Source: Erythrophleum ivorense
Taxonomy: Eukaryota; Streptophyta; Magnoliopsida; Fabales; Fabaceae
Reading direction: 5' to 3'
NCBI GenBank assembly: GCA_026724425.1
Contig: JAIUCV010000004.1
Location: 3,668,001 to 3,732,000, forward strand
Length of the DNA: 64,000 bases
The notes below the pieces were generated by a model. It was not told the DNA's origin. It saw nothing but the letters and a program-made list of their open reading frames with translations, and did not search any database. Shown here piece after piece: positions 23,530-35,280 of this stretch (position 1 is its first letter; each line of letters starts with the position of its first letter). Position numbers and translations under genes: made by a program.

Positions 23530-24100
23530 GATGGTTTAAAGATGAAAATGATGCAAAAGCTAATGATACTATTGAAGATATTAATGCAGGAAGTTACAGC
23601 AGAGTTTTGTCAAAGAGTAGAAGCATGTAAAATCAAATGTCAATGACGTATTAATATAGCAATATACCATAGGCTCTTATAACCCAAAAAAAATGGCTCT
23701 ATTAAATGCATGTTTGGAAAAAAATTTCCATTCCCCAAACCACGTTTTGTACAAAGCAACAATATGTTGCTTCTGCAAAACCATGGTCAGGAAACTTGAT
23801 TTTTCCCTCCCCAAACGCATATCCAAACACGCTATAGATCGACGGCCTTTTTTCTTTTTTTGGATTTTGGGGGGGGGGGGGGGGGGAGAAGATCCATGCC
23901 CAATTTTATCATAAATAATCAATAGGATAAATGATCAAGCGCCAATAAAAGAAAGGAAGTGGAGAATCTTTGATTATACTATTAGAAATTTTGTTCCAAA
24001 GTTTGAACAGGGAACAATTTTTAAAGTTTCTCCAGAGTTTTATTAGAAAAAAGTAAATGCATATGATAAAGTAATATTTATTGGTATGTGTAGCATGTGA
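23525..24100 (+). repeat. Inverted duplicate copy II, right part
   Basis: Continues the reverse-complement match to 7020-6540 after the inserted element. It holds a second MITE-like foldback (23706-23835) and a G18 tract (23869-23886) that are absent or different in copy I. Confidence 0.65.
23706..23835. mobile_element. MITE-like foldback, about 130 bp, second copy
   Basis: Starts GCATGTTTGGA and ends TCCAAACACGC. Same end motif and size as 8370-8498. It lies inside the duplicated flank, where copy I lacks it. Confidence 0.45.
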
Positions 24101-25100
24101 TATAACCTAATTTGGATATTGAGTTGACATATATTATGCATATTTAAAATACTAAGATGAAATATAGTTATTCATGTCAACAAAATTCCAATAATTAATT
24201 TGATATTTTAAATTATGAAGACATCGATTGAAAAAAATTTTAAATTGTAAAAATTAAATTAAATTCTTGAGGCTACTTTCCAGAAAAATTTTACATCTTA
24301 CTGTAACATAAATTATTTTCCCTATCAAATTAGAAACGAGATTCCCTTAAAAGTTGTCTTTTCTGTAAATAGCTCTGTTTGTTTAGAGGAAAATTTTGAT
24401 GCTTTTATTTAAAGATATAGCCGAAGATGGAAATGTTGCAATTGTTGAGGAAATGATCTAGTTTATTGCAATACTTGATAAGGAAAAAAATATGTGGCTA
24501 AACTGGAAGGACATATTTGGGCTAATACTGGTCTTATATCGATATGTTTTTGTTGCTTTTGGGTAAGTAATTGGGTTGCAGAGCTTAATACAGCCCAAAT
24601 ATGTGATTTATTGGATCGAGAGTTCATGCCCAAGGAAAATGATGGAATGAAAATACACGGTAATAAGATTGTTCATGTCACTAAAGTCTTCTACCTTTGA
24701 ATCACTGTGTAAATGAGTCAAAAAAGTGCATTACCTTTTTTAACAGTTCATTAGCAGTGGGATTACAAGTAGGATATATAACCTTATTAAGTTTATTATT
24801 TCTATCACCCTAAGCTTATTAGTAAAAGAGATGCATTGGGCAAGCCATGGTTGACTTAACAATTGGTTTGTAGTTTGCTGCTTTATACTTCATACCATGT
24901 GATGGTTTTAGCATGAATTTATTATGCAGCTGAATTTTTGTAATTCAGAACATGTTTTAGGAACAGTGAGTAATATTAAATATATTTATGATTAGCAATA
25001 GTACTGTCACCTGAATAATTTGCATATAAAATTTGTAAATGTTGCTGGTAGCTTAAAGTGCACAGAGTCGAGCATATAATATTAGGCCAATGTTTTCTGA
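24101..25100. other. Intergenic, no gene recognised
   Basis: AT-rich. A 68-codon frame at 24494-24700 shows no family resemblance. Confidence 0.5.
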
Positions 25101-25106
25101 GTTTGC

Positions 25107-25310
25107 AACGTTATTACTTTCATTGAGGCCTTGATAAACGGGTTATGTGTAGATGAAGCGTTGAAGCTTCAGGCAGAGATGGCAGGAAAAGGGTTTCATC
25201 CGAATTTAGATTTTATACGGTGCTTTAATTGATGGGTATCTTAGACAGGGAAAAGAGGAACTGGCAGGAGCTTTAACGCAAAAAATGCTGCAAAATCAGA
25301 TGCGGAGCTA
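25107..25310 (+). pseudogene. Pentatricopeptide repeat (PPR) gene fragment
   Basis: The first half translates to a PPR-like unit (VITFIEALINGLC, then DEALKLQAEMAGKGFHPNL). After a frame change the next unit follows (YGALIDGYLRQGKEEL, then AGALTQKMLQN). About two PPR motifs remain, with at least one frameshift and no start codon. PPR proteins bind organellar RNA; this relic is too short to function. The source gene is not in the window. Confidence 0.6.
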
Positions 25311-28020
25311 AGAGAATACAAATCATTTTTGTTTGTCTTTGATAAGTGAAACTAATTGGCAATTTTCCATATAGGTTATGACAGCCTTCCATTAATACTT
25401 AATAGACTTTGGGGGGAAAAAAACTGTCCTTACAATGGCGGCTCTTACCTTATAGCGAAGGTTGTCTTGGTTTAGATAGATCGTTATTAAATTTACCTCT
25501 AGGTAATTTTTGTTCAAGATTTGAACTTTTCTTTCTGAAGTAAGAGAAGCTTAGCTAAGGTTGCTGAAGCTTATTTATCATAACATCTGCTTAGCTTGAG
25601 GCATGCCTTTTCTGAACTTTCATGTTCATTGTTATGTTTACAATAAACTAGAAATTAACACGGGTTAGGAAATAAACTATTATTTGAATTTTATGCAGAT
25701 CTTCATCAAGAATAAAAGAGGAGGAAAGGGATAAAATCAGTAAACTGACAGATAAGTGGGTACTTGTGGTTCTGAAGTCTGAACTGAGAGTAACTCTCTC
25801 TGAAATTCACAAAATTTGCTTCGTAAATTAAAACATTAGAAATGTGGTTTAAGCATTTAATACTGCCCAATATTCCAGTTGTAGAGAAAGGGTACTAATG
25901 TATGATGCTTTCTCCAAGGAGAGGAATTCATGTTGAATTTAGAGATAAGCTTCAGATATTGGTGTTTGATCTCAAAAGCGATTGTATCGTCCAATACCCC
26001 TATGATGTTAAGTCATAACTAATCAGCTCTTAACATCAAAGATCAACAGACCATTGGTGGGTTTTTAGAGCTTTTAGAGTTCGGAAAAAAGTCTCTTGGC
26101 AGAACTCAAAAGAAACAATGGGGGTGGGTTTGTTTGGTATTGCCGATTCACTGCATCATTATCATTGTTAGAATTGCTTTTTTAAAAATTATAATTGTAG
26201 TACCATGTTTTGTGCTCTGTTCTTGCCATATTAGCAACAGTAGAATCGAGAAAACAGACCCATTCCTTGTGGAGATTATGCTCAAGCTGTGATTTAACTC
26301 CTTCCAAGTAACTTGGTGACGATCAAATTGAATAATAAAACATTTTAAAATTAAAACTCAAGTAATATGACTTAAAAATTCGGCTGTTGTAATCATAATT
26401 TTGTATTATTATACACGCAGTTCATTTGAATTTAATTCCAATAAAAAAGTGAAGTCCACGGGAATCACTGGCAGAATTGTCAATATTAACAGCACTTTTT
26501 GATTGGTGCTTGCTTACCTTTTTTTTTTTTTGGGAAATATTCCAGTCTGAAGCTGGGGCGGCACTATGAAAATTGTTCTCATGTTCTGCAATTGCACTTG
26601 GCCAGATTGATGCAGCTACACAAATGATGATATACTGACTCCTTACTTTCAGTTTGATGCTTTTACACAATTGATGTAGTAATTCTTTAGCGTAAAAGCA
26701 TCAAAGGATTGCATTAGTTTTTAATAGTTTATTAGTGAACTTCCTCATGTTAAGTGCAATATACATCAAATGATATGCACATTGTTTCCAATTTCTCAGT
26801 TGTTCAGTGGACAGTTTGTATAATTTTTGGATGAGTCTCCAATGCAACTTGTGGTATAGAGGCTACTATTCCATGAAACCATCTTATACATTACATTTGA
26901 TCTAATGTGGAAAGCAATTGAAGGTGTACTGTAGCTTGGTCTTTTCTATCCCTGAATTATTTTATGACAAAGTTATGCTAGTATATTAGTGTATTAGACC
27001 TGTTGCATGTAAAATCCAGCGTATGATAAATATTGCAAAACTATATAAAGTGGTGCTAATTACGCGACCAAGGAAAGGCGTGCACGGTTGAGTGATGGTA
27101 CCGGACTTGTTTCGTGGGAAAAGAATACAAGTGGTCGCAAGTATTTAGGTGATTCAACAAGTGCACCAAAATGTTTCTGGGTTCTTTTTATAAATTAAGA
27201 GAATTTATGGGTACTATAATTAAAAGAAAAAGAAAATTACAGGTTAAAAAAATAACATGATCAAGATTGCCACATGTCTCAATTATGTAAAATTATAAAC
27301 AGTTGCATAAACATACCTTTATGGGTATACATAAAATTTTTCCGCTTAAATTTGAAAATAAGAATGTTACAGATATTTTGAGAATTTGGGTATGGATAAT
27401 AAAATTCCCTCCTGTGCAGGCCCAGAACCTTGTGGAGATATATGTATATTAGAAAAATATCATTCAAATAACATTTTATTAGTTTTGAATTATATTAATA
27501 GTTGTTGGACATTTTTTTTTGGGTTGTGATTTTATATGATCAAATTTTATATAAACTAGTTAAGTGCTCCGTGCAATGCTTGGGGATTTTATAAAATTTT
27601 TTTCCATTAAATGGATTCAAACCCAGAGAAAATTTTTTATCCTATATGGATCTAAAGTTGAAGACTATAGTATTCCAGGTATAATCAACGCTAAGTGCAA
27701 AACATGTAAATTGGTCCTTGCTTGAGAGGCAGCAGTTACAGGCGGAATGGAGAAGACCAGCTAGACAAAAGTGGAGTCCAACCCTATTTCATGAAGGAGA
27801 ATGCATTGGCTAGTTTACCAATAATTGCTTTTCCTAATTTATAATAAACATTTGTGTATTCAAACCATTTCTTTCTTTTCTTTTTTTTTTTTTTTTTGAT
27901 AACCTCCTTTTTTGTTTTTTGTTTTTAATAACCCATTTCTTTCTTTTCACCCTTATCTTCAAAGCCGACGTCCCTACTGCATGCATATAGAGACAAATCC
28001 TAAAGTTGATTAGATAAACG
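25311..28020. other. Intergenic, no gene recognised
   Basis: AT-rich spacer. Short open frames only (for example 26422-26670 and 27279-27467 on the minus strand), none with recognisable domains. A poly-T run lies near 26520 and another near 27882-27897. Confidence 0.5.
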
Positions 28021-28039
28021 ACTTTGAAAAATCAAAGTC

Positions 28040-28071
<32 letters not shown>

Positions 28072-28096
28072 CGCGCGCGCAGAGAGAGTGTGTGTA
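28021..28096. repeat. Compound dinucleotide microsatellite with hairpin
   Basis: A 7-bp stem (ACTTTGA, four As, TCAAAGT) is followed by an AT run (28041-28066), a GC run (28067-28080), AG repeats and TG repeats. Confidence 0.85.
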
Positions 28097-28805
28097 TTAT
28101 AATATTGTGAATTCTTTTTTCTTACTTTTATTTAGTTTTTTAACCTTAATCAAATTTCACTTTTATCTTTTAATTATTTCATTTTCATCTCTTAATTTTA
28201 TTTGATTCTAATTTAATTTTTTTTAATTTAATTTTAAAGTTTACTTTCATCTCTTAAATTTATTTAATTTCAATTTAGATCCTATACTTTAAATTTTAAC
28301 TTTGTTCTTTAATTTTATTTTGTTTTAATTTGGTCCTTAATTTTGAAAAACTATTCAAATATTTTTTATCTTCTATTACCATCAAATTAAAATGTTTTAA
28401 TATTTGGGCGTAGTATGAATTAAAAGTAAAGATCATGGGAAAACAAATTGGGCTAGTGACACCAAAATGAAGAAAACAAATATAAAAACAAATTCTATTA
28501 CTAAGTACCAATTAATATAGCTTATGGAAGAATAAGACGTAAAATTAAACTTTCAAATATAAATTACTATGTTTCCTGAAGCTTACTTATATTAATAGAC
28601 AAATAAAAGAAAACGAAAGGGAAAAAAAATGTGAATAGTTTATGAAAATTAAGGGTTAAATTAGAATAAAAAGAAATTAAAGGGAAAAATAAAACTTCAA
28701 GTAAAATTAAGGAACTAAATTTGAACCAAATAAAATTAAAGGATTAAAATGAAACTTAAGAAACTAAATTAGAATCAAATGAAATTAGGATATGAAAGTA
28801 AAATC

Positions 28806-29022
28806 TGTCAAGGGAATAAGTCACGTGAAGTCTGTTACAGTAGTTATATCTGAGTCAAATTAGTTGCAACTCTCTGTTATGTACTTCGCTTATATATATA
28901 CCTTGTAAAATAGTTTTAGTGTGTGATAGAAGATTATGATTCACTCTTCACAAAACTCCTTTCTCTCTTCATCCTCACGAAACTCTCTTCTTCCTCCTCT
29001 ATCCTAAATACAGATCGTAACA
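28806..29022 (+). repeat. Copia 5' LTR
   Basis: 217 bp, begins TGTCAAGGG and ends GATCGTAACA. It contains TATATATATA near 28892 as a likely promoter. Confidence 0.95.
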
Positions 29023-29034
29023 TGGTATCAGAGC
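29023..29034 (+). other. Primer-binding site
   Basis: TGGTATCAGAGC directly after the 5' LTR, complementary to the 3' end of initiator methionine tRNA, as in most plant copia elements. Confidence 0.9.
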
Positions 29035-29052
29035 AATACTGATCCGATCAAC

Positions 29053-32000
29053 ATGGAAAATTCATAGACGAATACAGGAAGCTCAATAGCAAATCCAGAA
29101 GAACTGATTTCAAATGCATTGTTCGTCCAGAAATTCAATCCTCATCATCCGGTGTCATTTATACTTGATGAGACGAATTATCTACCCTGGAAACAATAGG
29201 TAAATGCAACCATACGAGGTTACAAGCTTCAGAAATACATCCTTGGATCTCATGCTGTCCCACCAAAATTCAAAACCAGAGAAGATGAAGCTCGTGGCAA
29301 TTATAGCGAGGAATTTCTGGCTTAGGATCAACAAGATCAACTTCTGTTATCTTGGATTCTGGCTTCCATGGGTGAAGCTATGTCTGCAAGAATGGTCGGC
29401 TGTAATCATTCTTATGAGGTGTGGGAAAAACTAGAGACCTACTTTGCCTCTCAGACAATGGCAAAGGTCAAGCAATTCAAGACTCAACTTAGAAACATGA
29501 AGAAGGCAACGCAGAGTATGAATGAATATTTGTTAAAGATAAAGAAGATCGTTGATTCTTTATTTTCTGTTGGATCACCGATCACAAATGCTGATCACAT
29601 TGAAGCTATCTTAGAAGGTTTACCTGAAGAATATAATAGTTTTATTGTTTCAATTTCTACACGCACTGAACCATTCTCTGTAAATGAGATAGAGGCACTT
29701 TTAATTGCTCAAGAGGAGAGAATAGAAAAGTTTAAGAAAGAAACTGTACTGGCACCTCTAAGTGCTAATCTAACATAAGCACAATTCAAAAATTCTAGAG
29801 GCTCCAGTCATGCTAGTGGAAGAGGACCAAACTATGGTTACAGCACAAGTAATTCTGGAAGAGGAAACTTTAGAGGTAGATTCAGAGGAGGTAGATTGCA
29901 ATCAAACAGGCCACAATGTCAGGTCTGCGATAAATTTGGTCATATGGCTTGGAATTGCTATCATTGATATGATTCACAATATCAGAATCCATTTGGCTCA
30001 CAACAACCACAGTTGTCTAATTAGCACACTCAACGAAATTCAACACTAATAACTGCTATGGTAGCTTCACCAGAAAGTCTATATGATGCCAATTGGTACC
30101 CTGACTCAGGAGCTACAAATCATATGACATCAAATGGAGCTAATCTTGCCACCAGTAACACATATGATGGATCTGAGCAAGTACACATGGGTAATGGCAC
30201 AGGTATTCAAATTGAACATGTTGGTATTTCATATGTGCAGTCACCTTGTAATCCTCGTTCTGTCCTAAAACTCAAAGATCTTTTACATGCACCTGAAATA
30301 AAAAAGAATCTCATTAGTGTGTCTAGGTTTGCTTTGGATAATCAGGTATTCTTTGAATTTCATCCTTACACATGTTTTGTCAAATCTCAGGGCACTAAGC
30401 AAGTGTTGTTGCAGGGCCACGTTAAAGATGGTCTCTATGTGTTTGACAACTTTCAACTTCTACATCAACCTATCTCTTCTCATATGTCTACTTTTAATTC
30501 TCCCAATGTAAACAATGTTTCTGTTATATCTAAGAATTTTAATCTTTGGCATAGTAGATTAGGTCATCCATCTAATTCTACTGTACAAGCTGTGTTGCGT
30601 TCTTGTAACATTCCTTCTATTATTAAAGACAGCTTTGAATTCTGTGATATATGCACTCTTGCTAAGACACACAAATTTCCTTTTTACCGGTCCACTAGTC
30701 TCCACACTGCTCCATTGCAACTTGTCTTTACTGATGTTTGGGGACCATCTCCTATTGTTTCTACTGCTCACTACTGTTATTACATTATCTTTGTTGATGC
30801 TTATTCACGATACACTTGGTTTTATCCACTTAAGAACAAGTCAGATGTCTTTAAAGTTTTTGTTGACTTTAAAACCATGGTTGAGTTACAACTCGATGCT
30901 AAACTCAAATCCTTACAAACTGATGGAGGAGGAGAGTTTCAAGCACTGTTTGATTATCTTAAAACCCATGGTATCGTCCATAGGATTTCTTGTTTTCATA
31001 CTCATGAACAGAATGGTACAATAGAACGGAAGCACAGGCATGTTACTGATATTGGTCTAGCTCTCCTTGCACATTCCTTAGTACCAACTTGATATTGGGT
31101 TGATGCCTTTTAAACAGCAGTTTATCTCATTAATCGCCTTCCCACTTCTGTGCTCTCTCATAAATCACCCTTTGAGTCTTTATTTCATATTAAACCAGAT
31201 TATTCCATTGTTAAGGTGTTTGGTTGTTCCTGTTTTCCTAATCTGCATCCATACAACAATAACAAACTTCAGCTTCGATCCATCAGATGTACATTTCTCG
31301 GTTATAGTTCTCAACACAAGGGCTACAAATGTTTAGATCCACAAGGTCGAATTTATATCTCTAGAGATGTTGTTTTCAATGAATATGTGTTTCCTTTCAA
31401 ATTTACCAAGCAACCAATTCTTCCATTCCCAATACCACACAGTTTGTTCATCAGTCCTCACATACTCCTTCTATACCATTAATTTCTAGTTTACCTATTG
31501 TTCCTTCCACTGCACATGTTTTACCATCTATGTTACAACATTGTGATACAGTATCTACTAACTCTCGACCTGCAGCTGATCTACGTTCTGCACCTCTTCA
31601 TCATGACTCTTTCTCTGCATCTTCAGAGTCACCTCCTCTCCATAATGTTCATCCTATGGTAACTAGATCTAAAGCTGGTGTGTTTAAACCCAAGTTGTAC
31701 TCTGCCAATGTCGAACCCAACTCCATCTCTTCTGCTCTGTCTCATCCTCAATGGAAGGCAGCTATGAATGAAGAATATGAAGCTTTACTCAGAAATGGAA
31801 CATGGGATTTAGTTCAGTTACCTGAGGGACGACTTCCCATCGGATGTAAATGGGTTTTCAAACTCAAAGAAAATCCAGATGGCACAATAAATAAATACAA
31901 AGCCCGGTTGGTAACAAAAGAGTTTCATCAGAAAGCAGGGTTTGATTTTTCTGAAACCTTTAGTCCTGTGGTAAAGTCAGCAACTATACGTGTGATTTTG

Positions 32001-33248
32001 ACTCTTGCTCTAGCGCGAAATTGGCCTATTCGACAATTAGATGTTAACAATGCCTTTCTTAATGGCAATTTAAATGAAGAAGTTTACATGACTCAACCTC
32101 CAGGCTTTGAGCGGTCACGACTAGGTTCTCCACTTGTTTGTAGGCTAAAGAAAGCTCTTTACGGGTTTAAACAAGCTCCTCGTGCATGGTTTGAAAAGCT
32201 AGCTACTACATTGCGCCAATTTGGTTTCCATTCTTCCAAGGCAGATCAGTCCCTGTTTATCAGACTTACCTCTCAGTTTACTACTTACATTCTCATCTAG
32301 GTTGACGACATACTCATCACCAACTCATCGTCTTGAGAGATCACCTCTTTCGTCCATCAATTACATCAAGTATTTGCTCTTAAGGATCTCGGCCACCTTC
32401 ACTATTTCTTTGGGATTCAAGCCAGTACAACTCCAAATGGTGGCTTAATGTTATCTCAGTCTAAGTACATCAGAGATCTTTTGCGCAAAGCAAAAATGAT
32501 TGATGCTAAACCATCTCCCACTCCTATGACTTCTGGCTTACGGTTGTCAAAATATGGTGATGCTTCATTTGAGAATCGTTAATTATATCGATCTATAGTG
32601 GGTGCCTTGCAATATGTAACTGTTACCAAACCTGAAATTGCTTACTCAGTTAATAAAGTCTGCCAATTCATGCACAATCCACTAATTTGTCACTGGAAAG
32701 CTGTTAAGCGCATACTTCGATATCTTAAGGGCACCATGTCTTATGGTTTAACATTCACTAAATCCTTTCATCTTCATCTAAGAGCCATGACTGATGCAGA
32801 TTGGGGTTCAAATCCTGATGATAGGAGATCCACTTCTGGTATGGTAGTTTTCTTTGGCAATAATCCTGTAGCTTGGCTTTCCAAGAAACAATTAATGGTG
32901 TCTCGCTCATCTACTAAAGTAGAATATCGAGCTCTAGCTCTTACAGTTGTTGAGATTGTATGGCTCAAGTCTCTCCTTCATGAACTTCAAGTTCCTTTGC
33001 CCGCACCTCCTACTATCTATTGTGATAATTTGTCTACTGTGATGCTAGCTGCAAATTTGGTTCTTCACTCTCGTACAAAACATGTTGAGTTAGACATTTA
33101 CTTTGTTCAGGAAAAGGTTCAACACAGAGAGATTATGATTTGTCATATTCCCTCAACGGATCAAATTGCTGATATTTTGACCAAACCACTGTCACGGCCT
33201 GCCTTCGAGTCTTTACGAGCCAAACTCACAGTTCAAACTGCACCATGA
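29053..33248 (+). pseudogene. Copia gag-pol, inactivated
   Basis: Domain order is the copia order. Gag runs from 29053, with an early stop after four codons. The CCHC knuckle CQVCDKFGHMAWNC lies near 29920. Then come protease (DSGATNHMT, near 30100), GAG-pre-integrase (LWHSRLGHPS, near 30545), integrase with D, D and E in TDVWGPS, TDGGGEF and NGTIERKH, RT (from about 31760, QLDVNNAFLNG) and RNase H (DADWGSNPDDRRSTSG; end at 33248). Lesions: several stops in gag and between gag and protease, a stop after integrase near 31092, a frameshift between about 31430 and 31480, a stop at 32298-32300 replacing the tyrosine of the catalytic YVDD, and further stops near 32335 and 32581. It cannot make its own proteins as one polyprotein. 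Confidence 0.9.
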
Positions 33249-33250
33249 AT

Positions 33251-33260
33251 TTGCAGGGGG
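33251..33260 (+). other. Polypurine tract
   Basis: TTGCAGGGGG directly before the 3' LTR; primes plus-strand DNA synthesis in LTR elements. Confidence 0.75.
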
Positions 33261-33480
33261 TGTCAAGGGAATAAGTCATGTGAAGTCTGTTACAGTAGTT
33301 ATATCTGAGTCAAATTAGTTGCAACTCTCTGTTATGTACTTCGCTTATATATATGCCTTGTAAAACAGTTTCAGTGTGTGATAGAAGATTATGATTCACT
33401 CTTCACAAAACTCCTTTATCTCTTCATCCTCACCAGACTCTCTTCTTCTTCCTCCTCTATCCTAAATACAGATCGTAACA
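33261..33480 (+). repeat. Copia 3' LTR
   Basis: 220 bp, same ends as the 5' LTR; one extra CTT unit. Confidence 0.95.
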
Positions 33481-33575
33481 AAATCTAAAACAAAGTTAAG
33501 GAATAGAATTAAAATTTTATTAAAATTAAAAAACAAAAATAAGACTTCAGGAAAAATTAAGGAACTCAAATTGTA

Positions 33576-34631
33576 TTCTTGCTTCTTCTTCTTTGTTTTT
33601 CATCATTTTCCTCTAAGTTGACGTTCCTGCCGTACATGTAAAATTGTAAATGAATTTAAAACTATCAACGCTTTTGGTTCTTCTTTGTGAATGACTAATC
33701 TAATTAGATAATGAATTTATAATTTTGTAGCTATCTCTTTCTTTTTTCTTCACTTCTCTTGTTGGTTAGTTAAACTTAAAATTATGTGAAAGAGAAACAA
33801 ATTAAAAAAAAATCTTATAAAATATACTATATGGTGGAGTTAATATATATGGCACTAATTGTAGCCACTTAATTTTTTTGTTTTGTTTTTTATTTTGTTT
33901 TGTTTTGTCAGACCCATAAATTAAACATGGGTAATACATTAATGAGCTTGTAGCTAGTTTTATACATAGATATACAATTTTCATATATAATTCACGGGAA
34001 GAGCAAATTGCTAGTAAATATAGACAAATCATAATTAAAGTTTAGATAAATGACTTGCACTTTTAGCATAAAGCAAGACGCTGAGAAAGAAGATTAAAGA
34101 AAGACAAATGATAAAGGATATTTGGCTGGTCAATTTTGTTATATATTTTAGGTTGTATAATTTTTAACCTTCCTGAAATTTAATTACTTAACATTGAAGT
34201 TTTCGTCAATTTATGTCATTAAACATTTCCAATACTAATAACAGAATGTCAAATAACTTTTGAACTAATTATAATATCAAGTATTTTTGCCTTATATATT
34301 ATTGTAGTCAATATGACTATCATTGATATTGTATTGAATGCAGTAAAATCATCTTTTAGATAGTTTGCAAAGATTAAATTATCTATAACATATTGCATCA
34401 TTTGATTAGAACAAAAGAGAATCGTATTATAATATATTAATGACATAAGCACCTATACATATTGATTGCTTCTGAAAATAGACACGGGCGTTTCTTTAAA
34501 TATTTTGGAAATGCAATACTTTTTTTAAAAAAAAGTATTCTTAATATAATTGTTATTTATAATGTTAAAAGTCAATCAAAAATGTTAGGTTTAAATTGTA
34601 ACGTTTCTTTAAATATTTATAATTGTTATTT
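33576..34631. other. Intergenic, no gene seen
   Basis: AT-rich. The short frames at 33802-34032 and 34249-34452 (minus) look like chance. Confidence 0.55.
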
Positions 34632-35280
34632 ATAATCATATTTCAAAATTTTTTGTTTAGACATAATTGTAACTATCAGCAGTAGAGTAGTAGCATCAAT
34701 TAGAGGTAGAAAAGATAATCCATGATCCATAAACCGTATCTAATATATTTAATACTTTATCTACTGCTATCTAATTCATTAAAAAGTATGGATTTATTGG
34801 ATATGATATTTGAATTCATTTTCTTAATAAATGAATGATAATTAATATTCGTCAGATCCGCCCAAATTATATATAGAAAAACGGTCTAGAATTATTTGTT
34901 GTTTGTTTTACGTTTTGATATATTATTCTTTGAAATTTCTGTCAACTTTTCTTCCTAACTTTCAGTCATCTTTTAAGAAAATACATTACTTTACAATAAA
35001 TTCCCCTATAACACCACACACAACTATAATTTTCCCTATTTAATTATTTCTTGTAAAATATGAAATTTTTAAATAATAATTTTTCTTTTTAAGTTTGGAG
35101 ATTTTATCTAATAGGTATTCATTTCAATTTGTTAAGAGAGAAAAATAAAATTTTAAATGATGGGCGGATTGAATGGCAATCCATATTAATAAATTAATGG
35201 ACAAATTTATATTCCTCTACAAAATGTGCCGTGAATAAATTAAAATTTTTTTTAAAATCATCAAATTCTTAAGATAGCGA
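34632..35280 (+). repeat. Relic of TNL intron 1, uninterrupted copy
   Basis: 34632-34939 is a direct repeat of 36944-37250, which is intron 1 downstream of the TIR exon. 34940-35280 is the reverse complement of about 43109-42780, which is intron 1 upstream of the NBS exon. The join at 34935-34940 (GAAATTTCTGTCAACTTTT) is the empty site of the element that interrupts the intron elsewhere. No TIR or NBS exon is attached, so this is an intron fragment of a related gene or a partial duplication. Confidence 0.8.

Larger units (their letters stand above)
28806..33480 (+). mobile_element. Ty1/copia LTR retrotransposon, full length
   Basis: Complete structure: 5' LTR 28806-29022, primer-binding site, gag-pol region, polypurine tract, 3' LTR 33261-33480. 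It is flanked by the 5-bp direct repeat AAATC (28801-28805 and 33481-33485). Total length is 4675 bp. The LTRs differ by 7 substitutions and one 3-bp indel over 217 aligned bases (about 3%), so the insertion is fairly recent. Stops and a frameshift make it non-autonomous. It sits in the right arm of a foldback element. Confidence 0.95.
28110..33575. mobile_element. Foldback element interrupted by the copia element
   Basis: Left arm at about 28110-28370; right arm at about 28620-28805 continuing at 33481-33575 once the copia insertion is removed. The arms are inverted copies made of degenerate repeats of a TTAATTTTATTTGATTCTAATTTAG-like unit. Inner arm ends match (CTTAATTTTGAAAAACTATTC against its inverted partner near 28650). 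No coding sequence of its own and no clear target duplication. Confidence 0.5.

Noticed and set aside
24494..24700. 68-codon ORF as a further PPR exon
   Set aside because: No PPR consensus in any frame; only the segment after 25107 shows it.
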